This document shows, piece after piece, positions 16,708-25,778 of a stretch of DNA of 64,000 bases (position 1 is its first letter; every line of letters starts with the position of its first letter). The stretch spans positions 416,357 through 480,356 of the forward strand of contig NZ_KQ948016.1 of NCBI RefSeq assembly GCF_001513965.1. The letters are read 5' to 3'. This stretch comes from Streptomyces cellostaticus. Its GTDB lineage: Bacteria > Actinomycetota > Actinomycetes > Streptomycetales > Streptomycetaceae. The notes beneath the pieces are model-generated. The model did no database searches, had not been told where the DNA came from, and was given only the letters and a program-made list of their open reading frames with translations. Made by a program: the position numbers and the translations under genes.

Positions 16708-16812
16708 CCGTACAAGCACTCGCGGGAGCCCGGACGCACCGGGCTGAGAGGGAGGCTGGCGGCCTCCGACCGTACGAACCTGATCCGGGTCATGCCGGCG
16801 AAGGGAGGGGCT
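16708..16812 (+). promoter_or_regulatory. TPP (THI-box) riboswitch
   Basis: The conserved elements are in order: GGGCTGAGAGGGAGGC (CUGAGA core, about 16741-16756), then ACCTGATCCGGGTCATGCCG (about 16778-16797), then GCGAAGGGAGG at the 3' end. The Shine-Dalgarno sequence GGGAGGGG (16803-16810) forms the 3' boundary, so thiamine pyrophosphate binding would most simply block translation initiation of thiO at 16821. Confidence 0.93.
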
Positions 16813-16820
16813 GGACGCCC

Positions 16821-17981
16821 ATGTCGTCACGTACGTCCGACGTCCTCGTCATCGGGGGCGGGATCATCGGCCTGGTCACGGCCTGGCGTGCCGCGCAGCG
16901 CGGGCTCGCCACGGCCGTGGTGGACCCCGAGCCCGGCGGCGGGGCCGCGCGGGTCGCGGCGGGGATGCTGGCCGCGGTCACCGAACTGCACTACGGCGAG
17001 GAGACGCTGCTCGCCCTCAACCTCGAATCGGCCCGCCGCTATCCGGACTTCGCGGCCGAGCTGACCGAGCTGACCGGCCACGACCTCGGCTACCGCCGCT
17101 GCGGCACGCTCGCCGTCGCGCTGGACGCCGACGACCGCGCCCATCTGCGCGAGCTGCACGACCTGCAACAGCGCTCGGGCCTGGAGTCGGAGTGGCTGTC
17201 CGGGCGGGAGTGCCGACGCCTGGAGCCGATGCTCGCGCCCGGCGTGCGCGGCGGGCTGCGGGTCGACGGGGACCACCAGATCGACCCGAGGCGGCTGGCG
17301 TCGGCCCTGGTGGCCGCGTGCGAGCGGGCCGGGGTGGGGTTCCACCGGTCGTGGGCCGAGCGGCTCGACGTCGTACGGGACCGGGCCGCCGGTGTCACCA
17401 CGGCGGACGGCACCGGGCTGGGCGCGGGACAGGTCGTGCTCGCGGGCGGGAGCCTGAGCGGGCGCCTCGCGGGCGTCCCGGACGCCGTCCTGCCGCCCGT
17501 GCGGCCGGTGAAGGGGCAGGTGCTGCGCCTGACCGTGCCCCGGAGGTACGCGCCGTTCCTGAGCCGTACCGTGCGGGCCGTGGTGCGCGGCAGCCATGTC
17601 TACCTGGTGCCCCGGGAGAACGGCGAGCTGGTCGTCGGCGCGACCAGCGAGGAGCTGGGCTGGGACACGACGGTGACCGCGGGGGGCGTGTACGAGCTGC
17701 TGCGCGACGCCCATGAGCTGGTGCCGGGCATCACCGAGCTGCCCCTGACCGAGACCCGCGCAGGGCTGCGCCCGGGCTCCCCCGACAACGCGCCGCTGCT
17801 CGGCCCGTCCGGCCTGGACGGGCTGCTGCTGGCCACCGGGCACTACCGCAACGGCGTGCTGCTCACGCCGGTCACCGGGGACGTCATGGCGGAGCTGCTG
17901 ACCGGCGGCGAGCTGCCGGCCGAGGCCCGTCCATTCACGCCGAGGCGCTTCGGCGCCGTACTCATGGAGCAGCCCGTATGA
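16821..17981 (+). CDS. thiO: Glycine oxidase ThiO
   Basis: 386 residues. It oxidises glycine to the imine used for thiazole formation in thiamine synthesis. The N-terminal FAD motif is VLVIGGGIIGLVTAWRAAQRG. The DAO-family C-terminus contains TRAGLRPGSPDNAPLLGPSG and GHYRNGVLLTPVTGDVMAELL. The ATG follows the riboswitch Shine-Dalgarno by ten bases. Its stop overlaps the thiS start (ATGA), so the operon is thiO-thiS-thiG under one TPP riboswitch. Confidence 0.95.
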   Translation: MSSRTSDVLVIGGGIIGLVTAWRAAQRGLATAVVDPEPGGGAARVAAGMLAAVTELHYGEETLLALNLESARRYPDFAAELTELTGHDLGYRRCGTLAVALDADDRAHLRELHDLQQRSGLESEWLSGRECRRLEPMLAPGVRGGLRVDGDHQIDPRRLASALVAACERAGVGFHRSWAERLDVVRDRAAGVTTADGTGLGAGQVVLAGGSLSGRLAGVPDAVLPPVRPVKGQVLRLTVPRRYAPFLSRTVRAVVRGSHVYLVPRENGELVVGATSEELGWDTTVTAGGVYELLRDAHELVPGITELPLTETRAGLRPGSPDNAPLLGPSGLDGLLLATGHYRNGVLLTPVTGDVMAELLTGGELPAEARPFTPRRFGAVLMEQPV

Positions 17982-18178
17982 ACATCTCCGTCAACGGGGA
18001 GCAGCACCGGCTCGCCCCGGGCACCGCGCTGGACGCCCTCGTGAAGACCCTCACCGTGGCGCCCTCCGGGGTGGCCGCCGCCGTCAACGAAACCGTCGTC
18101 CCGCGCGCGCAGTGGCCGCTCACGTCCCTCTCCGAGGGAGACCGCGTGGAGATCCTCACCGCCGTCCAAGGAGGCTGA
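17978..18178 (+). CDS. thiS: Sulfur-carrier protein ThiS
   Basis: 66 residues with a ubiquitin-like fold ending in the required Gly-Gly (AVQGG), which is adenylated and thiocarboxylated to deliver sulfur to ThiG. It overlaps thiO by four bases and precedes thiG by three. Confidence 0.95.
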   Translation: MNISVNGEQHRLAPGTALDALVKTLTVAPSGVAAAVNETVVPRAQWPLTSLSEGDRVEILTAVQGG

Positions 18179-18976
<798 letters not shown>

Positions 18977-19095
18977 TCGCACGCCCGTCCGCACCAGTGT
19001 CATCGGCCCATGACCGCTGGTGACTCCAGGGTCACAGCTCTGCTGCATTCCGTCCCCGGAATGGCCCAACGGGCGGGACTGTCGGTCGCCCCTCG

Positions 19096-19101
19096 TACAC
19101 T
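19096..19101 (+). promoter_or_regulatory. -10 box TACACT of the PASTA kinase (leaderless)
   Basis: TACACT is followed by exactly seven bases and then GTG 19109. The spacing equals that at 10342 and 25686. No Shine-Dalgarno sequence is present. Confidence 0.5.
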
Positions 19102-19108
19102 CGCCTGC

Positions 19109-21040
19109 GTGGATACGACCCTTCAGGACCCCCTCGTCGGGCAGGTGCTCGACGGCCGGTATCGCGTCGACGCGCGGATCGCGGTCGGCGGGATGGCCAC
19201 GGTCTACCGGGCCCTGGACACCCGCCTGGACCGGGTTCTCGCGCTCAAGGTGATGCACCCGGCGCTGGCGGCCGACGGGTCGTTCGTGGACCGGTTCATC
19301 CGGGAGGCCAAGTCGGTCGCCCGGCTCGCCCACCCCAACGTGGTACAGGTCTTCGACCAGGGCACCGACGGGTCGTACGTGTACCTGGCGATGGAGTACG
19401 TCGCCGGGTGCACCCTGCGGGACGTGCTGCGCGAGCGGGGCGCGCTGCAGCCGCGGGCCGCGCTGGACATCCTGGAGCCCGTGCTGGCCGCGCTCGGCGC
19501 CGCGCACCGGGCCGGGTTCGTGCACCGGGACATGAAGCCCGAGAACGTGCTGATAGGGGACGACGGGCGGGTCAAGGTCGCCGACTTCGGCCTGGTGCGG
19601 TCCGTGGACACGGTGACCAGCACGACGGGGGCCGTGCTGGGGACGGTGTCGTATCTCGCGCCCGAGCAGATCGAGCAGGGCACCGCCGACCCGCGCGTGG
19701 ACGTGTACGCCTGCGGTGTCGTGCTCTACGAGATGCTGACCGGCGGCAAGCCGCACTCCGGGGACTCCCCCGCCCAGGTGCTCTACAAGCACATCCACGA
19801 GGACGTGCCGCCGCCCTCGGCGCTCGTGCCGGGGCTGCCGTACGAGCTGGACGAGCTGGTCGCCTCGGCCACCGCGCGCACCCCCGAGGTGCGGCCGTAC
19901 GACGCGGCCGCGCTGCTCGGCCAGGTGCTGCGGGCGCGTGCCGAGCTCAGCGCCGAGCAGCTGGACGCCCTGCCGCCTCAGGCACTGTCCGCGGAGCACG
20001 ACAACGCCGCGGACCGTACGAGCGTGATCCCGCGCTCGCTGACCGTGCCCCGGCCGCTGCCCGTCAACGAGGACGACGAGGATCCCGCGGCGGCCGTCCA
20101 GCACACCAGCCGCCTGGAGAGCCCGCCGGCACCTCCGCGGCGGCGGCCGGCGCGGCCCCGGCGCGGGCTCGTCACGATCATCGCAGCGATTCTGGTGGTC
20201 TTCGGCGTGGGTGCCGGGGTCTGGTACATCAGCTCCGGGCAGTTCACCAAGGTCCCGCCGCTGCTGGCCAAGACCGAGGACCAGGCGAGAGCGCGGCTGA
20301 AGGCGGCCGGGCTCGACGTCAAGCGGGTCAGGCTCGAATACAACGACACGGTGAAGCGCGGCACGGTCATCAGCACCGACCCGGCGGCCGGGGCCCGGAT
20401 CCGGAGCAACGACTCCGTGACCCTCGTCATCTCCCGGGGTCCCGCGATAGTGAAGGTGCCGGACCTGGCGGGCGTCCCGCTGGGGAAGGCACAGGCACGG
20501 CTGAAGGCGGCCGGGCTGGAGCCCGGCATGGTCAACCGCGCGTTCAGCAACAGCATCGCCAAGGGCTCGGTGATCAGCACCGACCCGGAGGCGGGCATCA
20601 AGCGGCATGCGGGCTCGGCGATCGCGCTCCTGGTCAGCAAGGGCAACCCGATCGACGTACCGGACGTCACCGGTGACGACCTGGGCGACGCCAAGCAGGA
20701 GCTGGAGGACGCCGGCCTGAAGGTGACCGTCTCCACGCAGCAGGTCAACTCCGAGTACGACAAGGGCAAGGTGGCCCGGCAGACCCCGGCGGGCGAGAGC
20801 CAGGCCGCCGAGGGCGACACGGTGACGCTGACGCTGTCCAAGGGCCCGGAGATGGTCGAGGTGCCGGACGTGGTCGGGGCGAGCGTGGACGATGCGACGA
20901 AGCTGCTGGAGGCCTCCGGTTTCAAGGTGGAGAAGGACCGGGGGCTGCTCGGGCTCTTCGGTGACACCGTGAAGCAGCAGTCGGTGGACGGCGGCGAGAT
21001 GGCCCCCAAGGGGTCGACGATCACAATCACCATCCGGTGA
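19109..21040 (+). CDS. Membrane Ser/Thr protein kinase with four PASTA domains
   Basis: 643 residues from the leaderless GTG. The kinase domain (about 12-280) has the glycine loop IAVGGMATVYRA, the catalytic HRDMKPEN (from residue 139), and DFGLVRSVDTVTSTT with the activation-loop threonines. A single membrane segment lies near 354-374. Four extracytoplasmic PASTA repeats follow, each about 65 residues, which in relatives sense peptidoglycan fragments or lipid II. It belongs to the PknB/Stk1 class and is likely the orthologue of one of the S. coelicolor PASTA kinases. An earlier in-frame ATG at 19010 would add 33 residues without kinase homology. Confidence 0.93.
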   Translation: MDTTLQDPLVGQVLDGRYRVDARIAVGGMATVYRALDTRLDRVLALKVMHPALAADGSFVDRFIREAKSVARLAHPNVVQVFDQGTDGSYVYLAMEYVAGCTLRDVLRERGALQPRAALDILEPVLAALGAAHRAGFVHRDMKPENVLIGDDGRVKVADFGLVRSVDTVTSTTGAVLGTVSYLAPEQIEQGTADPRVDVYACGVVLYEMLTGGKPHSGDSPAQVLYKHIHEDVPPPSALVPGLPYELDELVASATARTPEVRPYDAAALLGQVLRARAELSAEQLDALPPQALSAEHDNAADRTSVIPRSLTVPRPLPVNEDDEDPAAAVQHTSRLESPPAPPRRRPARPRRGLVTIIAAILVVFGVGAGVWYISSGQFTKVPPLLAKTEDQARARLKAAGLDVKRVRLEYNDTVKRGTVISTDPAAGARIRSNDSVTLVISRGPAIVKVPDLAGVPLGKAQARLKAAGLEPGMVNRAFSNSIAKGSVISTDPEAGIKRHAGSAIALLVSKGNPIDVPDVTGDDLGDAKQELEDAGLKVTVSTQQVNSEYDKGKVARQTPAGESQAAEGDTVTLTLSKGPEMVEVPDVVGASVDDATKLLEASGFKVEKDRGLLGLFGDTVKQQSVDGGEMAPKGSTITITIR

Positions 21041-21074
21041 CCGGGGGCGGCGCGCCGCGTGACACCCTGAACGG

Positions 21075-21980
21075 GTGAGCATCGAGCAGTCCCGCACCCT
21101 GACCGGCGGCCCCGGAACCGGTCCTTCCCGCAACCCCGTCGGCGGTCACGTCCCCGTGGCCGGCGGTCTGAACTCCGTAGGTCTGACGTACGCCCGTGAC
21201 CTCAAGGCCGAGACCGTCCAGGTCTTCGTGGCCAATCCGCGCGGCTGGGCGACGCCGGCCGGAAATCCGCGGCAGGACGAGGCGTTCCGGGCGGCCTGCG
21301 CGGCGGAGTCGATCCCGGCGTATGTGCACGCCCCCTATCTGATCAACTTCGGCTCGCACACCGAGGCGACCGTGGAGAAGTCGGTTCAGTCGCTGCGGCA
21401 CTCACTGCGGCGCGGGCGGGAGATCGGTGCGCTGGGTGTCGTCGTCCACACGGGCAGCGCGACGGGCGGGCGGGAGCGGGCCGTGGCGCTGAAGCAGGTG
21501 CGGGAGCATCTGCTGCCGCTGCTGGACGAGCTGACCCGCGACGACGACCCGTTCCTGCTGCTGGAGTCGACCGCCGGGCAGGGCGCCTCGCTGTGCTCGC
21601 GCACCTGGGACTTCGGGCCGTACTTCGAGGCGCTGGACGCACATCCGAAGCTGGGCGTGTGCCTGGACACCTGCCACATCTTCGCCGCCGGGCACGACCT
21701 GACCGGGCCGGACGGCATGCATCAGACCCTGGACCTGCTGGTCGAGACGGTCGGCGAGGGCCGGCTGAAGCTGATCCACGCCAACGACTCCAAGGACGTG
21801 GTCGGTGCGCACAAGGACCGGCACGAGAACATCGGCTCCGGGCACATCGGCGAGGACCCGTTCCGGGCACTCATGACCCACCCCGCGACCGAGGGCGTAC
21901 CGCTGATCATCGAGACCCCCGGCGGCAAGGAGGGGCACGCGGCCGATGTGGAGCGGCTGAAGAAACTGCGCGACGGATAA
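21075..21980 (+). CDS. nfo: Deoxyribonuclease IV (apurinic endonuclease, AP2 family)
   Basis: 301 residues, TIM-barrel AP endonuclease. Metal-site segments are visible: VHAPYLINFGSHT, VVHTGSATG, LLESTAGQG, VCLDTCHIFAAGHDL, LIHANDSKDVVGAHKDRHENIGSGHIG, and the terminal IETPGGKE. It incises abasic sites in base-excision repair. The start is GTG 21075, 34 bases after the kinase stop, with no clear Shine-Dalgarno sequence. Confidence 0.92.
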   Translation: MSIEQSRTLTGGPGTGPSRNPVGGHVPVAGGLNSVGLTYARDLKAETVQVFVANPRGWATPAGNPRQDEAFRAACAAESIPAYVHAPYLINFGSHTEATVEKSVQSLRHSLRRGREIGALGVVVHTGSATGGRERAVALKQVREHLLPLLDELTRDDDPFLLLESTAGQGASLCSRTWDFGPYFEALDAHPKLGVCLDTCHIFAAGHDLTGPDGMHQTLDLLVETVGEGRLKLIHANDSKDVVGAHKDRHENIGSGHIGEDPFRALMTHPATEGVPLIIETPGGKEGHAADVERLKKLRDG

Positions 21981-21990
21981 CCCCTGGGGA

Positions 21991-22007
21991 ATACCCCTAC
22001 GGGGTAT
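21991..22007. promoter_or_regulatory. CsoR-like palindrome ATACCCCTACGGGGTAT
   Basis: A perfect inverted repeat with 7-bp arms and a 3-base centre. TACCCC/GGGGTA arms are the hallmark of operators bound by the copper sensor CsoR and its relatives. It sits 49 bases before the DUF4396 start. Assignment to a particular regulator is inference. Confidence 0.6.
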
Positions 22008-22039
22008 GTGGTTCTTGCTCGGTGCAGGAACCACATACC
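22003..22039 (+). promoter_or_regulatory. Inverted repeat overlapping the palindrome
   Basis: GGTATGTGGTTC (22003-22014) and GAACCACATACC (22028-22039) are perfect 12-bp complements with a 13-base loop. It shares bases with the CsoR-like site. It could be a leader hairpin or a second operator. Confidence 0.55.
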
Positions 22040-22055
22040 TGACATGGGGGCCGTC

Positions 22056-22556
22056 ATGCAGCACGAGGCACACATAGCACACCACCAGCACGAAGCACAC
22101 GCGCACCACCACACACCTGCCGCCACCTGGTCGGTGGCCGCCCAGGCCACCCTGCACTGCCTCACCGGCTGTGCCATCGGCGAGGTGCTGGGCATGGTCA
22201 TCGCCACGGCGTTCGGGTGGGGCAACCTGCCGACCATGCTGCTGGCGATCGTCCTGGCCTTCTTCTTCGGCTACTCGCTCACCCTGCGCGGAGTCCTGCG
22301 CGCCGGGGTCGACTTCCGTACGGCCCTCCGGGTGGCACTGGCCGCGGACACCCTGTCCATCGTGGTGATGGAGCTGATCGACAACGGGGTGATCCTGGTC
22401 TGGCCGTCCGCGATGGACGCCACACTGGGCGACGCGCTGTTCTGGACCTCGCTGGTGATCTCGCTCGTGATCGCCTTCGCAGTGACCACGCCGGTCAACA
22501 AGTGGACGATCGGCCGCGGCAAGGGCCACGCGGTGGTGCATCAGTACCACCACTGA
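22056..22556 (+). CDS. His-rich DUF4396 membrane protein
   Basis: 166 residues from ATG 22056 (GGGGG site seven bases upstream; an ATG four codons earlier is possible). The first 19 residues hold nine histidines (QHEAHIAHHQHEAHAHHH), a likely metal-binding tail, and the C-terminus is HAVVHQYHH. Between them is the DUF4396 domain with about four membrane segments and a conserved HCLTGCAIGEVLGM motif (His-x3-Gly-Cys-x3-Glu). The CsoR-like palindrome in front suggests a role in copper or another soft metal (inference). Confidence 0.82.
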   Translation: MQHEAHIAHHQHEAHAHHHTPAATWSVAAQATLHCLTGCAIGEVLGMVIATAFGWGNLPTMLLAIVLAFFFGYSLTLRGVLRAGVDFRTALRVALAADTLSIVVMELIDNGVILVWPSAMDATLGDALFWTSLVISLVIAFAVTTPVNKWTIGRGKGHAVVHQYHH

Positions 22557-22574
22557 CCGGCACACCAGGAGAGA

Positions 22575-23207
22575 TCAGAGCTCGGGGCCCTCCCCGGGCC
22601 CCTCCTGGTAGGAGTAGCGCTGCTCCTTCCAGGGGTCGCCGATGTTGTGATAGCCGCGTTCCTCCCAGAAGCCGCGGCGGTCGGCGGTCATGTACTCCAC
22701 GCCCCGCACCCACTTGGGACCCTTCCAGGCGTACAGATGGGGGACGATCAGGCGCACCGGGAAGCCGTGCTCGGCGGTGAGGAGTTCGCCGTCCTTGTGG
22801 GTGGCGAAGAGGGTGCGGTCGGAGTCGAAGTCCGCGAGGCGCAGATTCGAGCTGAATCCGTACTCCGCCCACACCATCACATGGGTGACATCGGGGGCCG
22901 GCGGGGCCAGGTCGAGGATCGTCCGGGCGGGGATGCCGCCCCACTCCGCGCCGACCATGCTGAACTTCGTCACGCAGTGCAGATCGGCCACCACGGTGGT
23001 GTACGGCAGGGCCGTGAACTCCTCGTGGTTCCAGGTGCGCTTGTCGCCGTCGGCGGTGGCGCCGAAGACCCGGAACTCCCAGCGTTCGGGCCGGAACTTC
23101 GGTACGGGCCCGTAGTGCGTGACCGGCCAGCCACGTTGGAGTCGCTGCCCCGGCGGAAGCTCGGACCCTGCCGCTGCCCCAGATTCGCGCTCCACCGGAT
23201 GACCCAT
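22575..23207 (-). CDS. Sulfite oxidase-like molybdopterin protein
   Basis: 210 residues. A molybdopterin-binding sulfite-oxidase/MsrP-type domain contains the Mo-ligand Cys in ADLHCVTKFSM, then WGGIPARTILDL, YGFSSNLRLADF, and the late LIVPHLYAWKGPKWVRGVEY. It lacks a signal peptide or C-terminal dimerisation domain, so it is likely cytoplasmic. ATG 23207 is chosen for its AGGA site and because the longer frame has no homology. Substrate unknown. It is divergent from bfr. Confidence 0.88.
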   Translation of the reverse strand: MGHPVERESGAAAGSELPPGQRLQRGWPVTHYGPVPKFRPERWEFRVFGATADGDKRTWNHEEFTALPYTTVVADLHCVTKFSMVGAEWGGIPARTILDLAPPAPDVTHVMVWAEYGFSSNLRLADFDSDRTLFATHKDGELLTAEHGFPVRLIVPHLYAWKGPKWVRGVEYMTADRRGFWEERGYHNIGDPWKEQRYSYQEGPGEGPEL

Positions 23208-23283
23208 GTATCCATCCTGACAGACCTGGGGCAGTGCCCTTGACCACCCATCCACGAAGCGGACAAATAGCCACAAGCTAGGC

Positions 23284-23300
23284 CGTACTTACTAAGTACG
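23284..23300. promoter_or_regulatory. Palindrome CGTACTTACTAAGTACG upstream of bfr
   Basis: A perfect 8-bp inverted repeat around a single C, 84 bases before the bfr ATG, with an ACTTACT direct copy right after it. It looks like a dimeric operator or an AT-rich promoter. It does not match the DmdR iron box. Confidence 0.5.
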
Positions 23301-23384
23301 CACTTACTGGACGATCTTCGCTCACCGGTGCAATCATGCCGCCGCACACCTCACCCGTCCCTCCATGTGGAAGGAGCCGCTGCG

Positions 23385-23864
23385 ATGCAGGGCGACCCCG
23401 AGGTCATCGAGTTCCTCAACGAGCAGCTCACCGGCGAGCTGACCGCGATCAACCAGTACTTCCTGCACGCGAAGATGCAGGAGAACTTCGGCTGGACGAA
23501 GCTCGCCAAGTACACGCGGCACGAGTCGTTCGACGAGATGAAGCACGCCGAGGTGCTCACCGACCGGATCCTGTTCCTGGAGGGACTGCCCAACTACCAG
23601 CGGCTGTTCCATGTGCGGGTGGGGCAGACCGTCAAGGAGATGTTCGAGGCCGACCGGCAGGTCGAGGTGGAGGCGATCGACCGGCTCAAGCGGGGCATCA
23701 AGGTGATGCGCGAGAAGGGCGACATCACGTCCGCGAACATCTTCGAGGACATCCTCGCCGACGAGGAGCACCACATCGACTACCTCGACACCCAGCTGGA
23801 GCTGGTGGAGAAGCTCGGCGAGGCGCTCTACCTCGCCCAGCTGATCGAGCAGCCGGAAAGCTAG
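23385..23864 (+). CDS. bfr: Bacterioferritin
   Basis: 159 residues. Ferroxidase ligands fall at the standard positions: Glu18, Glu51, His54, Glu94, Glu127 and His130. The haem ligand Met52 is present (FDEMKHAE). It stores iron as a 24-mer with haem at subunit interfaces. An AAGGAG site precedes ATG 23385. Its 3' end overlaps the convergent bacterioferritin-associated ferredoxin gene by four bases, an arrangement where each transcript is antisense to the other. Confidence 0.96.
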   Translation: MQGDPEVIEFLNEQLTGELTAINQYFLHAKMQENFGWTKLAKYTRHESFDEMKHAEVLTDRILFLEGLPNYQRLFHVRVGQTVKEMFEADRQVEVEAIDRLKRGIKVMREKGDITSANIFEDILADEEHHIDYLDTQLELVEKLGEALYLAQLIEQPES

Positions 23865-24103
23865 GCCGCCTCGTCCAGGGCGACGGGGCCGGACAGCTCC
23901 GCCAGCACCGGCTTGCCTTGTTCGGCCAGCTCACGGCGTGGGCACGTGCCACGGCCGAGGATCGCCTGAATGCGCCGTACGCACGAACCGCAGTCGGTGC
24001 CCGCCTTGGAGGCGGAGGCTATCTGCCGGGGAGTGCAGGCGCCGTCCTCCGCATGCTGCTTGACCTGGGCCTCGGTGATGCCGAAGCAGCTGCACACGTA
24101 CAC
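23861..24103 (-). CDS. bfd: Bacterioferritin-associated ferredoxin, BFD-type [2Fe-2S]
   Basis: 80 residues from GTG 24103 with a GGGAGGTGA site. The BFD cluster ligands are CxC (Cys4, Cys6) and CxxC (Cys38, Cys41, in GTDCGSCVRRI). The protein donates electrons to release iron from bacterioferritin. An iron box overlaps its promoter, so it should be made in iron starvation, when iron is withdrawn from the store. Confidence 0.92.
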   Translation of the reverse strand: MYVCSCFGITEAQVKQHAEDGACTPRQIASASKAGTDCGSCVRRIQAILGRGTCPRRELAEQGKPVLAELSGPVALDEAA

Positions 24104-24150
24104 GCGGGTTCACCTCCCGACGGGATTGATAGGTATGGCCGTCCCGCTTG

Positions 24151-24169
24151 ATCGGTGAGGCTAACCTAA
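24151..24169 (-). promoter_or_regulatory. DmdR/IdeR-type iron box in front of bfd
   Basis: ATCGGTGAGGCTAACCTAA matches the reverse of the Streptomyces DmdR consensus TTAGGTTAGGCTCACCTAA at 16 of 19 positions. On the minus strand it includes TAGCCT, a likely -10 box of bfd, so Fe-DmdR would block transcription. Confidence 0.8.
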
Positions 24170-24204
24170 CCTTACCCGCCACACAGAACCCGCAAAAGTG
24201 CCGA

Positions 24205-24234
24205 GGGGCGCGGATCGCATGTGATCCGCGCCCC
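24205..24234 (-). terminator. Terminator of the DAHP synthase gene
   Basis: A 12-bp perfect stem (24205-24216 and 24223-24234) with a 6-nt loop, just after the stop of the minus-strand gene. Confidence 0.85.
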
Positions 24235-24240
24235 ACACGA

Positions 24241-25593
24241 CTACTGGTCCCGGTACATCTCCGCGACCAGGAACGCCAGGTCCAGCGACTGGCTGCGGTT
24301 CAGCCGCGGGTCGCAGGCCGTCTCGTAGCGCTGGTGCAGGTCGTCGACGAAGATCTCGTCGCCGCCGCCCACGCACTCGGTGACGTCGTCGCCGGTGAGC
24401 TCGACGTGGATGCCGCCCGGGTGGGTGCCGAGGCCCTTGTGGACCTCGAAGAAGCCCTTGACCTCGTCCAGCACGTCGTCGAAGCGGCGGGTCTTGTGCC
24501 CGGAGGCCGCCTCGAAGGTGTTGCCGTGCATCGGGTCGGTCACCCAGGCCACCGTCGCACCGGACGCCGTGACCTTCTCCACCAGCTCGGGGAGCTTGTC
24601 GCGGATCTTGTCGGCGCCCATGCGCACGATGAAGGTCAGCCGGCCCGGCTCGCGCTCGGGGTCGAGGCGGTCGATGTACTGCAGCGCCTCCTCGGCCGTG
24701 GTGGTCGGGCCGAGCTTGATGCCGATCGGGTTGCTGATCCGGGACGCGAACTCGATGTGCGCCCCGTCCAGCTGCCGGGTGCGCTCACCGATCCACACCA
24801 TGTGCCCGGAGACGTCGTACAGCCTGCCGGTGCGGGAGTCGACCCGGGTCAGGGCGGACTCGTAGTCCAGCAGCAGGGCTTCGTGCGAGGAGAAGAACTC
24901 GACGGTCTTGAACTCCTCCGGGTCGGTGCCGCAGGCCCGCATGAAGTTCAGCGCGTTGTCGATCTCCCGCGCGAGCTGCTCGTAGCGCTGCCCGGACGGG
25001 GACGACTTCACGAAGTCCTGGTTCCAGGCGTGCACCTGGCGCAGGTCGGCGTAACCGCCGGTGGTGAAGGCACGCACCAGGTTCAGCGTGGACGCCGACG
25101 CGTGGTACATGCGCTTGAGTCGCTCCGGGTCCGGGATGCGGCTGGCCTCGTTGAAGTCGAAGCCGTTCACGGAGTCGCCCCGGTAGGTCGGGAGCGTCAC
25201 GCCGTCGCGGGTCTCGGTCGGCTTGGAGCGCGGCTTGGAGTACTGCCCCGCGATGCGGCCCACCTTCACCACGGGCACGGAGGCCGCGTAGGTGAGGACG
25301 GCACCCATCTGGAGCAGCGTCTTGAGCTTGTTGCGGATGTGGTCGGCGGACACCGCGTCGAAGGCCTCGGCGCAGTCGCCGCCCTGGAGGAGGAACGCCT
25401 CTCCCTTGGCGACGGACGCCATCCGGGCGCGCAGCTGGTCGCACTCGCCCGCGAAGACGAGCGGCGGATACGACTCGAGGTCCGCGATCACTGCGCGCAG
25501 AGCCTCGGTGTCGGGGTACTCGGGCTGCTGCGCCGCGGGCAGGTCTCGCCAGGTGTTGCCAGCGCTCGGGCTGGTCTTAGCGTTCACGGTCAC
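24241..25593 (-). CDS. aroH: Class II DAHP synthase (shikimate pathway entry)
   Basis: 450 residues. It condenses phosphoenolpyruvate and erythrose-4-phosphate. Class II features include GECDQLRARMASVAKGEAFL with GGDCAEAF, KVGRIAGQYSKPRS, TLPTYRGDSVNGF, FFSSHEALLLDYE, SNPIGIKLGPTTT, VTDPMHGNTFEA and HPGGIHVELTGDDVTECVGG. GTG 25593 gives the usual MTVNAKTS start; GTG 25587 has a slightly better AGGTG site, and the difference is two residues. The frame stays open far upstream by chance. It is divergent from trpL-trpE, pairing the first step of aromatic synthesis with the tryptophan branch. Confidence 0.95.
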   Translation of the reverse strand: MTVNAKTSPSAGNTWRDLPAAQQPEYPDTEALRAVIADLESYPPLVFAGECDQLRARMASVAKGEAFLLQGGDCAEAFDAVSADHIRNKLKTLLQMGAVLTYAASVPVVKVGRIAGQYSKPRSKPTETRDGVTLPTYRGDSVNGFDFNEASRIPDPERLKRMYHASASTLNLVRAFTTGGYADLRQVHAWNQDFVKSSPSGQRYEQLAREIDNALNFMRACGTDPEEFKTVEFFSSHEALLLDYESALTRVDSRTGRLYDVSGHMVWIGERTRQLDGAHIEFASRISNPIGIKLGPTTTAEEALQYIDRLDPEREPGRLTFIVRMGADKIRDKLPELVEKVTASGATVAWVTDPMHGNTFEAASGHKTRRFDDVLDEVKGFFEVHKGLGTHPGGIHVELTGDDVTECVGGGDEIFVDDLHQRYETACDPRLNRSQSLDLAFLVAEMYRDQ

Positions 25594-25685
25594 CTCGTAA
25601 ACATTACGGGGTCGTGTCGCATGGTTTCCGTCTGGCTCGAAGGGTGAGACGAAGTGATTGCTCCATGGACATCCGGCCTGTGCGG

Positions 25686-25691
25686 TAGGGT
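25686..25691 (+). promoter_or_regulatory. -10 box TAGGGT of trpL (leaderless)
   Basis: TAGGGT is followed by seven bases and then ATG 25699, so the leader peptide is probably translated from the very 5' end of the mRNA. Confidence 0.55.
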
Positions 25692-25698
25692 TCCCGCC

Positions 25699-25755
25699 AT
25701 GTTCGCGCTTTCGACCCAGAACTGGTGGTGGACCGCTCATCCGGCGGCCCACTGA
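25699..25755 (+). CDS. trpL: trp leader peptide, MFALSTQNWWWTAHPAAH
   Basis: An 18-residue open frame with three consecutive Trp codons (25723-25731), followed within 25 bases by a terminator hairpin. A similar Trp-rich leader is reported for the trpE gene of S. venezuelae. Ribosome stalling at the Trp codons when charged tRNA-Trp is scarce would favour read-through into trpE. Confidence 0.9.
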   Translation: MFALSTQNWWWTAHPAAH

Positions 25756-25778
25756 CTGCGCGTACGCAAGACTTCGCG

